From positions 1 to 23,973 of the forward strand of contig JAAAUF010000650.1 of NCBI GenBank assembly GCA_015499985.1: a DNA stretch of 23,973 bases, given 5' to 3'. The translations under genes were made by a program, and so were the position numbers. How positions within the stretch are numbered: the stretch's first letter is position 1; each line of letters starts with the position of its first letter. Below are positions 8,307 to 19,000 of this stretch, piece after piece. Under the pieces are notes generated by a model. It saw only the letters and a program-made list of their open reading frames with translations. It was not told where the DNA came from and ran no database searches. This stretch comes from Haplosporangium gracile (taxonomy: Eukaryota > Mortierellomycota > Mortierellomycetes > Mortierellales > Mortierellaceae).

Positions 8307-9671
8307 TTATGCAGAGAGATCGTTAAGAGCGACACAGACACAGGGCTTCTGATGTCCATTATACTGCTGTTTAGTAACCCCTGACGACAACTCCCACAAT
8401 CTAGCTGTATTATCCGAACTCGCCGTAACCAAATACGCCGAATCTGCCGAGAACGCACAATCCCAGACCCAACGCTGATGGCCTACCAGCGTCTTCTCCA
8501 ACTCGAACGAATAATTATCCGTCTTCCAAATCTTGACCGTACTGTCGGCCGAGCACGTCGCCAAATACTTCACGTCGGGTGAGAGGACGCACTTGGTAAT
8601 ATACTTGTCGTGGGCTGCGAATTTAGTGATCGGTTGGAAGTCTGTGAAATCCCGGGTGTGGGTCATTTTCCAGACGTAGCAGTTGCCTTTATTGTTGGCG
8701 GCGACGAGTGAGGAGCCGTCGTTGGCGACGGTGACGGAGCGGATGGGAACGTCTTCTTCAGGGACCAGTTCATGTGTCCAAGAGGATTTGTCAAGGTCCC
8801 AGAGTTTGATGGAGCCGTTCTGGTCACAGGAGATTAACTCGCCTTGGTTTGGGTGGATTACGACGTCGTTCACGGGGGCCTTGTGGTCAAAGTTCCTCTG
8901 CGCATCCGGGCACCTGCGATTCGATAAAGTTGGACATGTAAAATATGAAGTATGAGTATTTTTTTTCTCAAATCCAGTCATATACGACATCTCTCGTCAA
9001 ACAATTGCCCTTAAAATAAACAAAGCCAAGTGTATTGTGTACCGAATATCCCATATCTTCAAGGTATGGTCTTCACTGGCAGTGACCATCCACTTGCCCT
9101 CGCAGTGAAAGGCAACGGCGGTGACATTACTGGTATGGCCCTTGAAGGAGACGATGGGGTTGGGATGTCCACTGTTGATGTCGTAGAGTCGGACGTGTTG
9201 GTTGCTGGCAGCTACGAGGTATTGTTTGTCCGGTGAGATGCACAACTTGTTCACTTGCTAGTTAACACCAAGGCGAAAAAGTAGGTGATGGTGTGTGAGT
9301 GTGAGTAAGATGTTAAAATTTGACGTTGGATAATGCGGTTACAAAATAATTGACGCGTATTTTTCACACTTACTGCGTCAGGATGTTGGATTGTCCTTAA
9401 GCAGATACCACGCGAGGCCTCCCTAAATAAAAAAGAGAATCCAATATAGGCCAGTAATGGTCGATTGAGTCCGGTAAGTAAATGCTACTGTAAAATATCT
9501 TAGCCACTGACCGCTATGGTCTTACCAGAAACGAATGGTATGGTCGTAGGCGGCTGTGACGAGGATGGCTGCATGGGAGTCGTGCTGTTGCTGTTGTAGT
9601 TGCTGCTGTTGTTGCTGCTGTTGATGAGGGTGAGGGTGTTGTCCCTTGGCGTGCGTCTTCGCAGTCGGCAT
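8307..9671 (-). CDS. LST8: LST8, WD40 subunit of TOR complexes 1 and 2
   Basis: Four exons on the minus strand (9671-9526, 9422-9374, 9257-9043, 8913-8307) join in phase (1017 bp) to 338 residues. The order ILVTAAYDHTIRFW, TIQHPDAQVNKL, VRLYDI, GHTSNVTAVAFH, IWDIR, HKAPVNDVVIHPNQGELISC, GNCYVW, ATCSADSTVKIW, GHQRWVWDCAFSADSAYL and the terminal NGHQ...VCVALNDL follows yeast and animal LST8 through seven WD repeats. LST8 forms a propeller that binds and stabilises the TOR kinase domain at vacuole/lysosome and other membranes, linking nutrient status to growth. The start is unusual: residues 11-33 are a His/Gln-rich extension with a run of eight and then four glutamines, absent from standard LST8. 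Introns are 9525-9423, 9373-9258 and 9042-8914. It shares a divergent promoter with the CSN4 gene. Confidence 0.95.
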
Positions 9672-10048
9672 TGTTGTTCCTGTCCCTTGTCTCTGTCGTT
9701 GAGGTTGTCAAGTGTAAGAGGAGCGCGGGCGACCTGCCTTTTTTATTTTTTTATTTAACATGGTCGAACTGCGCTTGGGCTGAAAATGATCACGTGCAGC
9801 CTTTTCTTAGCAACTGCAAGTCACCCTTCCACACTGGCTGGCGGTGGCGAGTTCCAAGACCAACGCAACGTTCGCCTTCGTATCTTTGACGCTGTTCTCT
9901 GTTTCTCATCGCCGCTTCTTTTCTTTTTTCTCCCTCTCCTCCACCCTTCGTTACGCCCACCTGTGTCCTCAATCCTCACACCACAAAAACCAACAACCGC
10001 CAACCCTACCAAAAAAGAATCGCCAACAAACAACACAAAAGGAACGCC
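9672..10048. promoter_or_regulatory. Divergent promoter region between LST8 and CSN4
   Basis: 377 bases separate the two start codons, so both core promoters must lie here. The LST8-proximal side has a T-rich run with TTTATTTTTTTATTTAA (about 9740-9758). The CSN4-proximal side is a pyrimidine-rich stretch (9890-9950) followed by an A/C-rich leader. No clear TATA box faces CSN4. Confidence 0.6.
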
Positions 10049-11783
10049 ATGGACATCGAAGCAAGACTCACAAGCATAGCACAGGTCACCAATCAAAAGG
10101 ACAAGATCAAGGGCTACCAGGACTTGGTCGCATCCATCCTCAACACTGCATCCACAAGCGGCGAAGACGAGACCGAGCTCCGTCTCGAGCAGTTCATCAA
10201 TGCTGCCACTGACGATTCCGTCGGTCTCGTCGTCTCGCGTCAGGTCCTCTCAGACGTCACCGCAGCCATCGATACCACCACGCACCTATCCTCCGACAGC
10301 AAGTCACGTATGTACAAGCATGCCCTCGACAGAGTCCAGAGCAGAGTCGTCTCTTTTGAAGAGCAGGTACATGCTCCTTTTTGTTGAGCTTTTTGCGTAT
10401 TTAGACTTTTTGTTGAATACGCACAAGAGAAAAGGAAGCAAGTGCTTAGTTACGTGTATTTCACGCTCACTGTTTTCTTACGAGTGATAGGTGTCGGCTA
10501 TCAGGATGCACTTGGCGACAATCTATGAGAGCGAGGAAGACTGGGCAGAGGCCGCTCAGGTCTTGATGGGTATTCCTTTGGACTCTGGTCATCGGTACAG
10601 AAACACTTACGCGCCCCATTTGCCGTTTTACGCCACCGAGTATCGCTGTTTGACTGCGCCAACTTTGGGGTTCCTCCACGAAAATCATCCCAACCCTAAC
10701 CATCTTGTTTTATCACTATCAAATAGCATTGTGCCTAACGAGTTCAAGATTGAGATTTATATCCGCATTGTGCGCTTGCTCCTGGAAGACGATGAGGCAG
10801 GCATGGCTGACACTTACCTTAACCGTGCTGCGGTCCTGATGCGCGATACCAAGGATATCAACCTCCAGCTGACCTTCAAGCTCTCACAAGCCAGAATTGC
10901 GGATTTCAAGAACAACTTCTTGAAAGCCAGTTCTCAATACCACGAGATCAGTTACATCCAGGAGATTGACATTGACGAGCGTCTTCAGACCCTGTAAGTG
11001 TCGAGTTTGCTGTTAGGATCTATTGTTGGACAATGGCTGGAGAGTTGAGAAACGGAAGCTAATATTCGTCATGCTATTAATGTTTATAGCTCTGCGGCTG
11101 TGGTGTGCGCTGTGTTGGCGCCTGCTGGACCCCAACGTTCTCGCATGTTGGCAACACTCTACAAAGACGACCGCTCTCAACGCCTCCCTCATTTCTCGAT
11201 CCTCGAAAAGATGTATCTCGACCGTGTTCTCAGGAGTAACGAGGTCTACGAGTTTTCGACCACATTGAGACCCCATCAATTGGCACTTTTGGCTGACAAC
11301 ACCACAGTCTTGGATCGCGCTGTCATTGAGCATAACTTGCTGTCGGCGTCGAAGATTTATAACAATATTTCGTTCGAGGAGCTGGGCGCACTACTGGGAG
11401 TTAAGCCAGAGCAGGCTGAGGCTCGTGCTAGCAAGATGATGATGGAGGGACGCATGTCGGGAAGTATCGATCAGATTGAGCGCCTTATCTTTTTCGACCG
11501 CACACAGAGCATCCAGTCGCGACTTGGCGGCGCTGGTGGAAAGGGAGGCTCGGGAGCCGGTGGAGCATCAGGAGGAGCAGCTGCCGGTGGCTCTGGAGGA
11601 GAGACTGCTGCTGCTGGAGCGATTGATGAGGAGGATGAGCAGGATCTGGGTGGATATGAGGCACCCATGTTGTCGACGTTATGGGATGCCAGTATCCAGG
11701 ATCTCTGTGGCCATGTAGAAGAGTTGGTTGGCATCATTGGTGCCAAGTATCCTGACTACGTCGCCACCAAAATTGCCATGTAA
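10049..11783 (+). CDS. CSN4: COP9 signalosome complex subunit 4 (PCI domain)
   Basis: Four exons, 10049-10366, 10491-10594, 10727-10993 and 11090-11783, join in phase (1383 bp) to 460 residues. Diagnostic stretches match animal CSN4: [99 protein letters not shown] and the [15 protein letters not shown] winged-helix motif. The N-terminal two thirds are helical repeats, then a PCI domain (about 200-365), then a C-terminal helix. CSN removes NEDD8 from cullins and so tunes ubiquitin ligases. The protein is about 50 residues longer than human CSN4 because of a Gly/Ala/Ser-rich insert (about 376-408) followed by an acidic patch, between the PCI domain and the last helix. Intron 2 (10595-10726) is 132 bp with no stop in frame. 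AATAAA lies at 11931-11936. Confidence 0.95.
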
Positions 11784-12465
11784 AACAAGGAGCGCCCTTA
11801 TTTTCTCGAGCAGGGAGCGGGAGGGTGTATGTTGCAACTTGGGCTCTGCTATCGCATCGCATTGATGCATGCAAGCAGGGCGGACTAGGATACACACGGA
11901 AACCAATTTTGGACCAAAGCAGAAGAAAAAAATAAAAGGAAAAAGCGCTTTGATGTGTCAAAAGAAGCTGATGACTTGAGGGCATAATGAGGCGTAGGAA
12001 GTATGATACTCCGAGCCCGGGCCTGAGCGTGTGAATTGCATGTTGTTCTAGGGGACTTTCTCATCTCCCACATTGTTATGCGCTCCACGAAATAGAGGGA
12101 TGAAGGAATGGGCAAGGGATCGAGTTATGCGGGGAAGGGGAAGCGGTGTATTGTTTTTTCATGTGCCAAATGGACAAGATACGTGTGGAGTAAGAGCAAG
12201 GTCGAAATCCCGAAGGGCCCTTGAGAGCACCTGAAACAGGTTTGTTCGGACAAACTGTTTGAGTGCAAACAACATGAATACGCTCGCACGCCTTTTTTTA
12301 TTCCCCTTTTCCCTCTGCTTTACATCCCTTCCTTCTCCTCACTTCTGCACTCTCTCTTGACTCTTTCCCTCCTTCTACACTTTTTTCTTTCTGTTCTCTT
12401 CGTTCGTTCATTCCCTTCTTTGCCACCAATCTCTTCTCGCACTTTTGCCATCACTTGCCTTTCTC
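11784..12465. other. Intergenic region, CSN4 3' end and carotenoid oxygenase promoter
   Basis: No gene is supported. It holds the CSN4 3' untranslated region with AATAAA at 11931-11936. About 300 unremarkable bases follow, then a strongly pyrimidine-rich block (about 12290-12465) that leads into the carotenoid oxygenase start codon. There is no convincing TATA box. Confidence 0.6.
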
Positions 12466-14929
12466 ATGGCACACATCAACTTTTCCACCAAGGAGACTGC
12501 TACTGGCTGGAAGAGCCAGGCCAGAGAGACGCTCACCTACTGGGTCCCCGAGGTCGACATCAAGGGCATCCTGCCCAAGGACCTCGTTGGCACCTTCTTC
12601 CGCAACGGTATGATACTCACTCTTTTCTCATATATCCCAGTCTGCGTTTGCTTCTCAACACACACACACTATCCTTTGTTCTGTCCCCTCCTCTCCATAA
12701 ACAACAAACATTAATGATCATCAACAAGGAAAAGGACAGAGCTTCGATACGTTTGCTTCGTGCTTTCGTTGGCACCGTTTGTTGTTCTTCTCCTCGGCCG
12801 ATCCGAGAAAGAAGCGCGTGAGCTTTGTTTTTTTCAGTGCACAGCGAAATGCTCGTGTTCTCCTTCCCGCCCCCGAGATCCTTTTTATTTTACTCCACAT
12901 CGCTTTCCCACGGAGGACGAATACGCATACAAACACCAAGTGCATCCGTTATCCTGGCTCACCAGAGGCATTCCTTCATTCGCCCACTTTTCCTCTTCTT
13001 TTCCCTATGGACATAAAAACGTCTCACTGACCTATATTTCTAAACTCCACTCCGTCGAAAAAAATAACTTTATTGCCAATTAGGCCCAGGCAATGACAGC
13101 GTCGGCTCCACAAAGTTAATCCATCCCATCGACGGAGATGGTCTCATCGTCGCGTTGTCCTTCCCCGGTGACGGACATGTCCACTTCAACTCACGTTTCG
13201 TCCAATCGCGCCATCGTGTTGAGGAAAAGGCCGCCCATAAGATGATCTATCGTGGTCAGATGGGGACTGACCCCAACAGCTTCAAGTCCAACATTGCGGC
13301 GTTGGTTAAGGCCAAGATTGGGTGGGAGAAAAGTTCGACGGTTTTGACGTTTAGGAACCCTTCTAATACTAATGTTTACATGTGGGAGGTATGTGTTTTG
13401 TCTTTGGTTGCTTTGGTTGGTATTGTTGTGCAGTAATTGTAGGGAGGCGTTTCTTTCCGCAATGTCGCCGAGTGGCAGGGTTGTGCTGACCAACACATGC
13501 ATTTCTTGTTGTCGTTTGTGCATGATTTTAGGGGAAGGTGCTCAGTGCTCACGAAACTAGTATGTCGCCACCGCCGTCTTTCTCTCTTTTTCCACGCGCC
13601 GCGTTACATGTCGACGATTGAAATGATGTAGCTGTCTGCTAACATCTTTCACACCCTTTGCTCTTGGTTTGCCTACAGGTCTCCCTCATTGTTTGGACCC
13701 CACTACGCTGGAGACGATCGGTGAAGAGACTTTGGGTGGTACTCTTCAACTCAATGTATTGGGCGCTCACTTCCGGTATGACCCATTCCTGGACCGTCTT
13801 GTCACCATGTCTGCCAAGGCTGGAGTCAACCGTCTGCCTTCTCTTCAGATCAACGAGTATGGTCGTCAATGGGCTGTTAAGAGTCTCCAGGTACCACCTT
13901 TCCCTTTTTTTCTTTTTTTCGATATTTCAAGTGTTAACTAATAACTAACTCCAATCGTATGTTTCAAAAAATATAAAAAAATAGACATTTCATATCCCGG
14001 GGTTGAACTATGCTCACGATTTGCTGCTGAGCAAGAACTTTTACATTGTGCAGATCACACCCTTTGTCAACATCTCGACAGCCGATGTGTACAGGTTCTT
14101 CTTGGGTCTGTCTTCGCCCGGTGACGCCATGCGTTACTACGAGCACTTACCTTGCCGCCTGGTGATCATTGCCCGTACTCCTCAAGTCGCCGATCAGATC
14201 CTGGGCGGTCGGTCCTGGATCGAGGCGGACATTCCTGAACCGTGCCACATTTTCCATTTCGGCAATGTACAAGAGTTGGTTGAGAAGGACCGCGTTGTTG
14301 GATTGGATCTGACAGCTGTTTGTCTAGGCAAGAAGTTCAACATGGAGTTTGAGAACAAGACGTGGTTGAGCAATGCGTCCAAGGCACCTGGCCTGTTGAC
14401 GGGATTCAAGATCAGATTTGGAGATGCTAACAATACGTCGAACGACAAAGTATGGTCCAAGAAACCATTGGTATACCAGACAGTCTTGCATCCAGCCTCG
14501 GTCGAGTTCCCTGCGGTCCATCCTTATCGTCATGGTCAGGACACTCGTTTTACGTATATGATGGCTTCGAGTGACCCCAAGCGTCCTCATTACTACACTG
14601 CAGTCTTGAAGCACGACCTCCATGGACAGGGGACTAAGTTTTGGCAGAGTGAGGGAGTGACAGGCGAGCCTTGCTTTATCCCTCGTGGTGGATATGCGGT
14701 TGTTGGGGAGGTGGATCAGCGCAAGGAGGATGATGGATTTGTGGTTGTGCAGGTATATCATCCCAAGCGACAGACAACGGACTTTGCGGTGTTGGATGCG
14801 CAGACGATGGAGTTGTTGGCGACGATTGGATTGAAACACCATGTTCCTTTTGGGTTCCATGGCACTTTTACACCTGAGCTGTTTGTGCAGGGATCTGCTC
14901 CTCCTAGCCTTGTCCCCGCTAAGCTTTAA
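12466..14929 (+). CDS. Carotenoid cleavage oxygenase (RPE65/NOV family)
   Basis: Five exons (12466-12607, 13084-13388, 13532-13559, 13679-13890, 13985-14929) join in phase (1632 bp) to 543 residues. The enzyme family is a seven-bladed propeller with Fe(II) held by four histidines, splitting a C=C bond of carotenoids or apocarotenoids with O2. All four appear: His189 (LGAHF), His240 (YAHD), His320 (IFHFGN) and His521 (GFHGTF), spaced much as in RPE65. Also visible are GTFFRNGPG near the N-terminus, SFPGDGHVHF, and EFP at 403-405. Exon 3 is a 28-base microexon, and intron 1 is unusually long at 476 bp. There is no transit or signal peptide, so it is probably cytosolic. In Mucoromycota such enzymes (CarS, AcaA) make apocarotenoid precursors of trisporic acids; whether this is an orthologue needs a tree. 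AATAAA lies at 15022-15027. Confidence 0.93.
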
Positions 14930-16036
14930 GCTCCAGGATCGGATATTGTTGATAATCATAGTTCGTTATTTCCTAGGTCGGTAGGAAATAAGGCTCAGTT
15001 TGTTGGACTTTTTTTTGATGAAATAAAAAATACCTGGGATGGATCGGCCTGTGAAAAAGACAAGAGAGCTGAGTTTTTTTTCGTTCAGCCTGCCTCCTCC
15101 TGCGGGAGACGGACGGGAGACGGGAGTGACTCTTTTGCTCTCTCTCTCTCCAAAAGCGTGTCCCTCTCTTTCACTTTTTTTTTTTCTTTTTATCCTATTG
15201 TCTCGCTCTTTTGCGGTGCTGTCTTTCTTCCTGTTCCTTACCGACCCATTCACTCCCATTGTGGATCCCCATTGTTAAACAGTCATCCAGGACACTTCTC
15301 TGTACACAACCACAAAGAGAAAAAGAGGGACCCGATCTTTTTTATTTTAGTTTGTTTGTACAGTAATAGCAAACGATTACCACACCACACTTACCAACAC
15401 TCACACCACCACCATCCCTTCACCTTCCGCTTCTCACTCACCCCAACGGCACACTTTACTTTCTTTCTTGTACTATCCTCAGTACTTGACCTTTCTTTCT
15501 TATTCGTTGCATGCCATCTACTTCCTAGACACATCCTTCTGTTCTTTCTCTTTCTCTCTCTTTCTCTCTCACGCCACTAGAGATCACAAATACTCTAACT
15601 CGGATCACTCTTCCACACTCTTCATTTCCCGTTGCATGTGTTCCCGGGGACACATACCTCTTATTGTCCTTTGCCACCACTTCTCTAATTCCTTTCCTTT
15701 TTTTACATTCCATCTCCTCTACTGCTTTCTTTGCTTCTTTTTCTTCTTTTCACTTCCATCCACCGCAGCAACTGATCAGCTGCTCTCATTCAGTTCATTT
15801 CTTTGTGTTATTTCCTCTGCTCTTCCTTGAATTTGTCCCTCCCTTCTTCACTTCGCCCCTCCCCGGTTGACCATGCTCCCAAAGGAGTGTCAACTTCATT
15901 CACTGCTCCCACCCTCACTTGTACATCTTTACTGACTTGTTAAGTAACAACAACAACAACAGCAATAACAACACAAGCTCAGCCCCGATTGCCTCTTTCG
16001 CTGTCCCTCGACAAGTTGAAGTCGTCGTCCGCAGCC
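14930..16036. other. Long pyrimidine-rich intergenic region and leader
   Basis: No gene is supported. After the oxygenase polyadenylation signal (15022-15027), about 15120-15890 is strongly biased to T and C on the plus strand, with many CTTT/TCTC runs, followed by a CAA repeat (15946-15974) just before the FN3 gene. It probably holds the promoter and a long 5' leader of that gene; the open frames here translate to low-complexity Phe/Ser/Leu strings. Confidence 0.6.
15946..15974. repeat. CAA-type trinucleotide repeat in leader
   Basis: A run of AAC/CAA units with two interruptions lies about 65-90 bases before the FN3 gene start codon, in the presumed 5' untranslated region. CAA-rich leaders tend to be unstructured. 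Confidence 0.7.
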
Positions 16037-19000
16037 ATGTCGGCCCTTGTTTCATCCTCTATCAACGGCAACAATCACAATAATCACAACAATAACAAGC
16101 GAGGAGCATACGACTCCACTTCGGGATCATCCAACTCTTCCTCTTCCACTACCTCCGCTTCCACCCCTTCTTCATACAACAACAGCAACAAAGCATCATC
16201 GTCATCATCAGCGACTTCAGCGTCGACCTTGTCTGGGTTCCAGCGGACGCCTGCACATGCGACGATACCCACACCGAAAAAGTACATTGGCCACTATGAT
16301 ATTGCCGACAGGACCTTCCAACTGCTCTCTCGGTAAGCATTTGAATAGGCAAACGGAAAGACAGGATAAACTGGCAAATGTGGACAAACTCAACATTTTC
16401 GGATTTAAAATATTTGTTGTTGTTGTTGTTATTATGTTGGGTTTACCCTTTTTTCGTTGAGCCGAAGGTTCCACAGTAACAGTAACAGCTCAAAAGACGC
16501 AGAGTTAACTGTTTAAGATGACTAACACTACTTTCCTCACAACATACGTTTTCTTAACTTGATAGGCACCGCGCGGCTGCCTGCATCTTGTTCTGGTCTC
16601 TGACCATCCTTCTCGACATCCTGCTGCAACTGCCTATCGAGTGGTTCTTTCTCTTTTACTTTATCCTTGCCCTGGTCTTTCGTATTTTTTTCATCGGCGG
16701 GCCCATCGTTCTCATCTCCATCGGAGCCATGTGTCTTGCCAACGCCTTTGTTTTTTACACCGTCCCTTTCAGTTTCACGTCGCCCTTTGCTACAGGAGTC
16801 GCTTTTGGCCTCATGGTCAGTCTGATCCACGGTCTCAATCTCAAAGGTGTCATCCTCGCTATGACCATGTACATGCTTAAACCATATCTTGAACGGCAGA
16901 CCCTCATCGTTGCCCTGAATCCACCCACAGTTCCCTCAGTTGTCTTTCTGGCACCTCTGGCGGCCTTTTGTTCAGCCTTCGGCGTCCTTTGGCTCCTTTA
17001 CGACCTCTTTGGATACCTGCATGCCTCAACAGACGATCTTAGGGACTTTTTTGGGATTACGCTACCGGCACCATCACTCGTTACCCTCAAGGAGGTCAAG
17101 GATAGGAGTATCACCCTCAACTGGCAATGCTCTTCCCAGGCAACCATCTCGAAACACTTGATTGAAATTGACGGCCTGCTGATTGGCGAGAGTGGAAAGC
17201 AGGAGACCAGCGTAGTAATCCAGGGGCTCTACCCAGACAACACCTATCGGATCCGACTCTGGGCTATTACAACCCGTAACTGGAAAACCCCTAGCGACTA
17301 TGTCGTCGTCCGGACACTGGCATCCGTCCCTGTCGAACTTGAGCTCAGCTCTGGTACGTTTGTTTTTTTTTTGCTCGGGGGCAAGGGGTGGCGAGAATAT
17401 GCCGTCATTGCTTGCAAGGAGAAGAAACAAACAGGATCCATGAGCATTTTTCTCTAACAATTAATACCCTTGCTTTCTCTCTTTCCCCCCTTTTCATCAT
17501 TCCGCCTATTATAGTGGAGAATGCCCGACGGGAAAGTGAACTGGCAAAGAAATCTATCGAGGAGAGCAAGGATCCGCAGCATATGACCAGGATTCAGGAC
17601 CTGGAAAATTCAACACCTACTCAGGAGGACAGTGCGAGTACGGAAAAGTCCGAGACGACTGCGCCATCACAGGACTCCGTCAGCCTCTTCAGTAAAGGGA
17701 ATACGTCAGTCTCTAGCCTGAGTGCCACTGTGACCGCAACTGCATCAGCCAATATCAACAGTAACAACACCTCAACAAGCCCCTCCATCGTCACCGTTCA
17801 TGCCATTACGTCTACAGAGCCAGTAGCATCTGTTCCGACAGCAGCAGTTGTGACGGATGAGCAGATTGCTGCGCTAAGGATCGAGCTAGAGGAAAAGGAG
17901 GCCTCTCACGCCTTGCTGAACCAACAGTTCTCCAATCTCGAGAAGCAGTACAAGCAACAGGAGGAAAACCTCAAGAATGAAATTGCCGCACTTCGGGAAC
18001 AGCAAAAACAGGAGGATGAGCCTCGTCAGCAGGCCAAGACCAAGCTCAAGGAACTCCAGGACAGTCTTCGGGAGGTCGAGGTCAACAAGAGCAAGGTCGA
18101 AAAGGAGCATCGGATGGAGGTCGACAGGCGGCATAGGATAGCTGGACAACTCGAGGCCAAGCAGAAGAAGGTCGAAAATTTGCAGCAAACACTTAAGCAG
18201 AGCGAAGAGAAACTCAAAGCAGAGAAGGAGTATCATCGTCAACAACGGATCGAGCTCGAAGCCAACCTCAAGAAGCGACAGGAGGAAGTGGCGGCGGCTG
18301 AGTCGTCCCTCAAGGCATTGCAGGCGTCCCAGAACGCACTTTGTAGCACCATCGAGGCCAAGGAGGCGGAACTCTCACAACTCCAAGCATCGCTCCAGTC
18401 GCCCAAGGAACATCTTATCTGGGAGCAAAAGAGCAAGGATTTGGATGTCAAGTGTGCTCTTCTTACCGAGGAGGTTGCTCAGTATAAGCAGGAGAATCAG
18501 CAACTGCAGGAACGTTTGGCAGAGGTGACCAAGAACGTGATCAAGGTCCGCACCGCTCGAGACCAACGCAAAACGCAGGCTGAGCTGAGAAAGGCCAACG
18601 CGCGGGTTTCGCCTGTTGAAGGCCAAGCGATTGCCGCCTCTCCTCTCCCGGAACTCCAACATCAGGATCATGGATCGAGCTGGATGAATGCTGGGTGGAA
18701 CCAGAGCCCTGGCACCAAGATTTTAAACGGACTGTTTCAAGATGATCCAGCCCTGCCTGATGTGAGACCTTCGCCCATACGGAAGATGACTGGCCCACCA
18801 CCCGGACTGGTCCGCAAGGATTCTTCGCCTTTGGACTCTAGCTCGGCTTTGGTGATGGATGGTAGTCTCTCAGGATATGGACGAGATAGCAAGGAAACCG
18901 AACAGCAGGGTGCAATTGGTATTTCTGGATCGCCTTCTCTGCTCAATGGTCAAGTTATTGTCGGACCGCTCAAGACGCAGCAGCGTCTCAAGTCAGGATG

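Noticed and set aside
11471..11746. Minus-strand Pro/Ala-rich open frame
   Set aside because: It is the mirror image of the Gly-rich insert in CSN4.
12608..13083. A hidden exon in the 476-bp first intron of the carotenoid oxygenase
   Set aside because: Exons 1 and 2 join directly in phase across the conserved FFRNG-PGND motif, leaving no missing residues.
14324..14959. Minus-strand open frame of 211 codons
   Set aside because: It lies opposite the conserved last exon of the carotenoid oxygenase; the composition is basic and featureless.
15989..16036. Longer start of the FN3 protein at 15989
   Set aside because: The codon there is TTG, not ATG; the first ATG in frame is at 16037.
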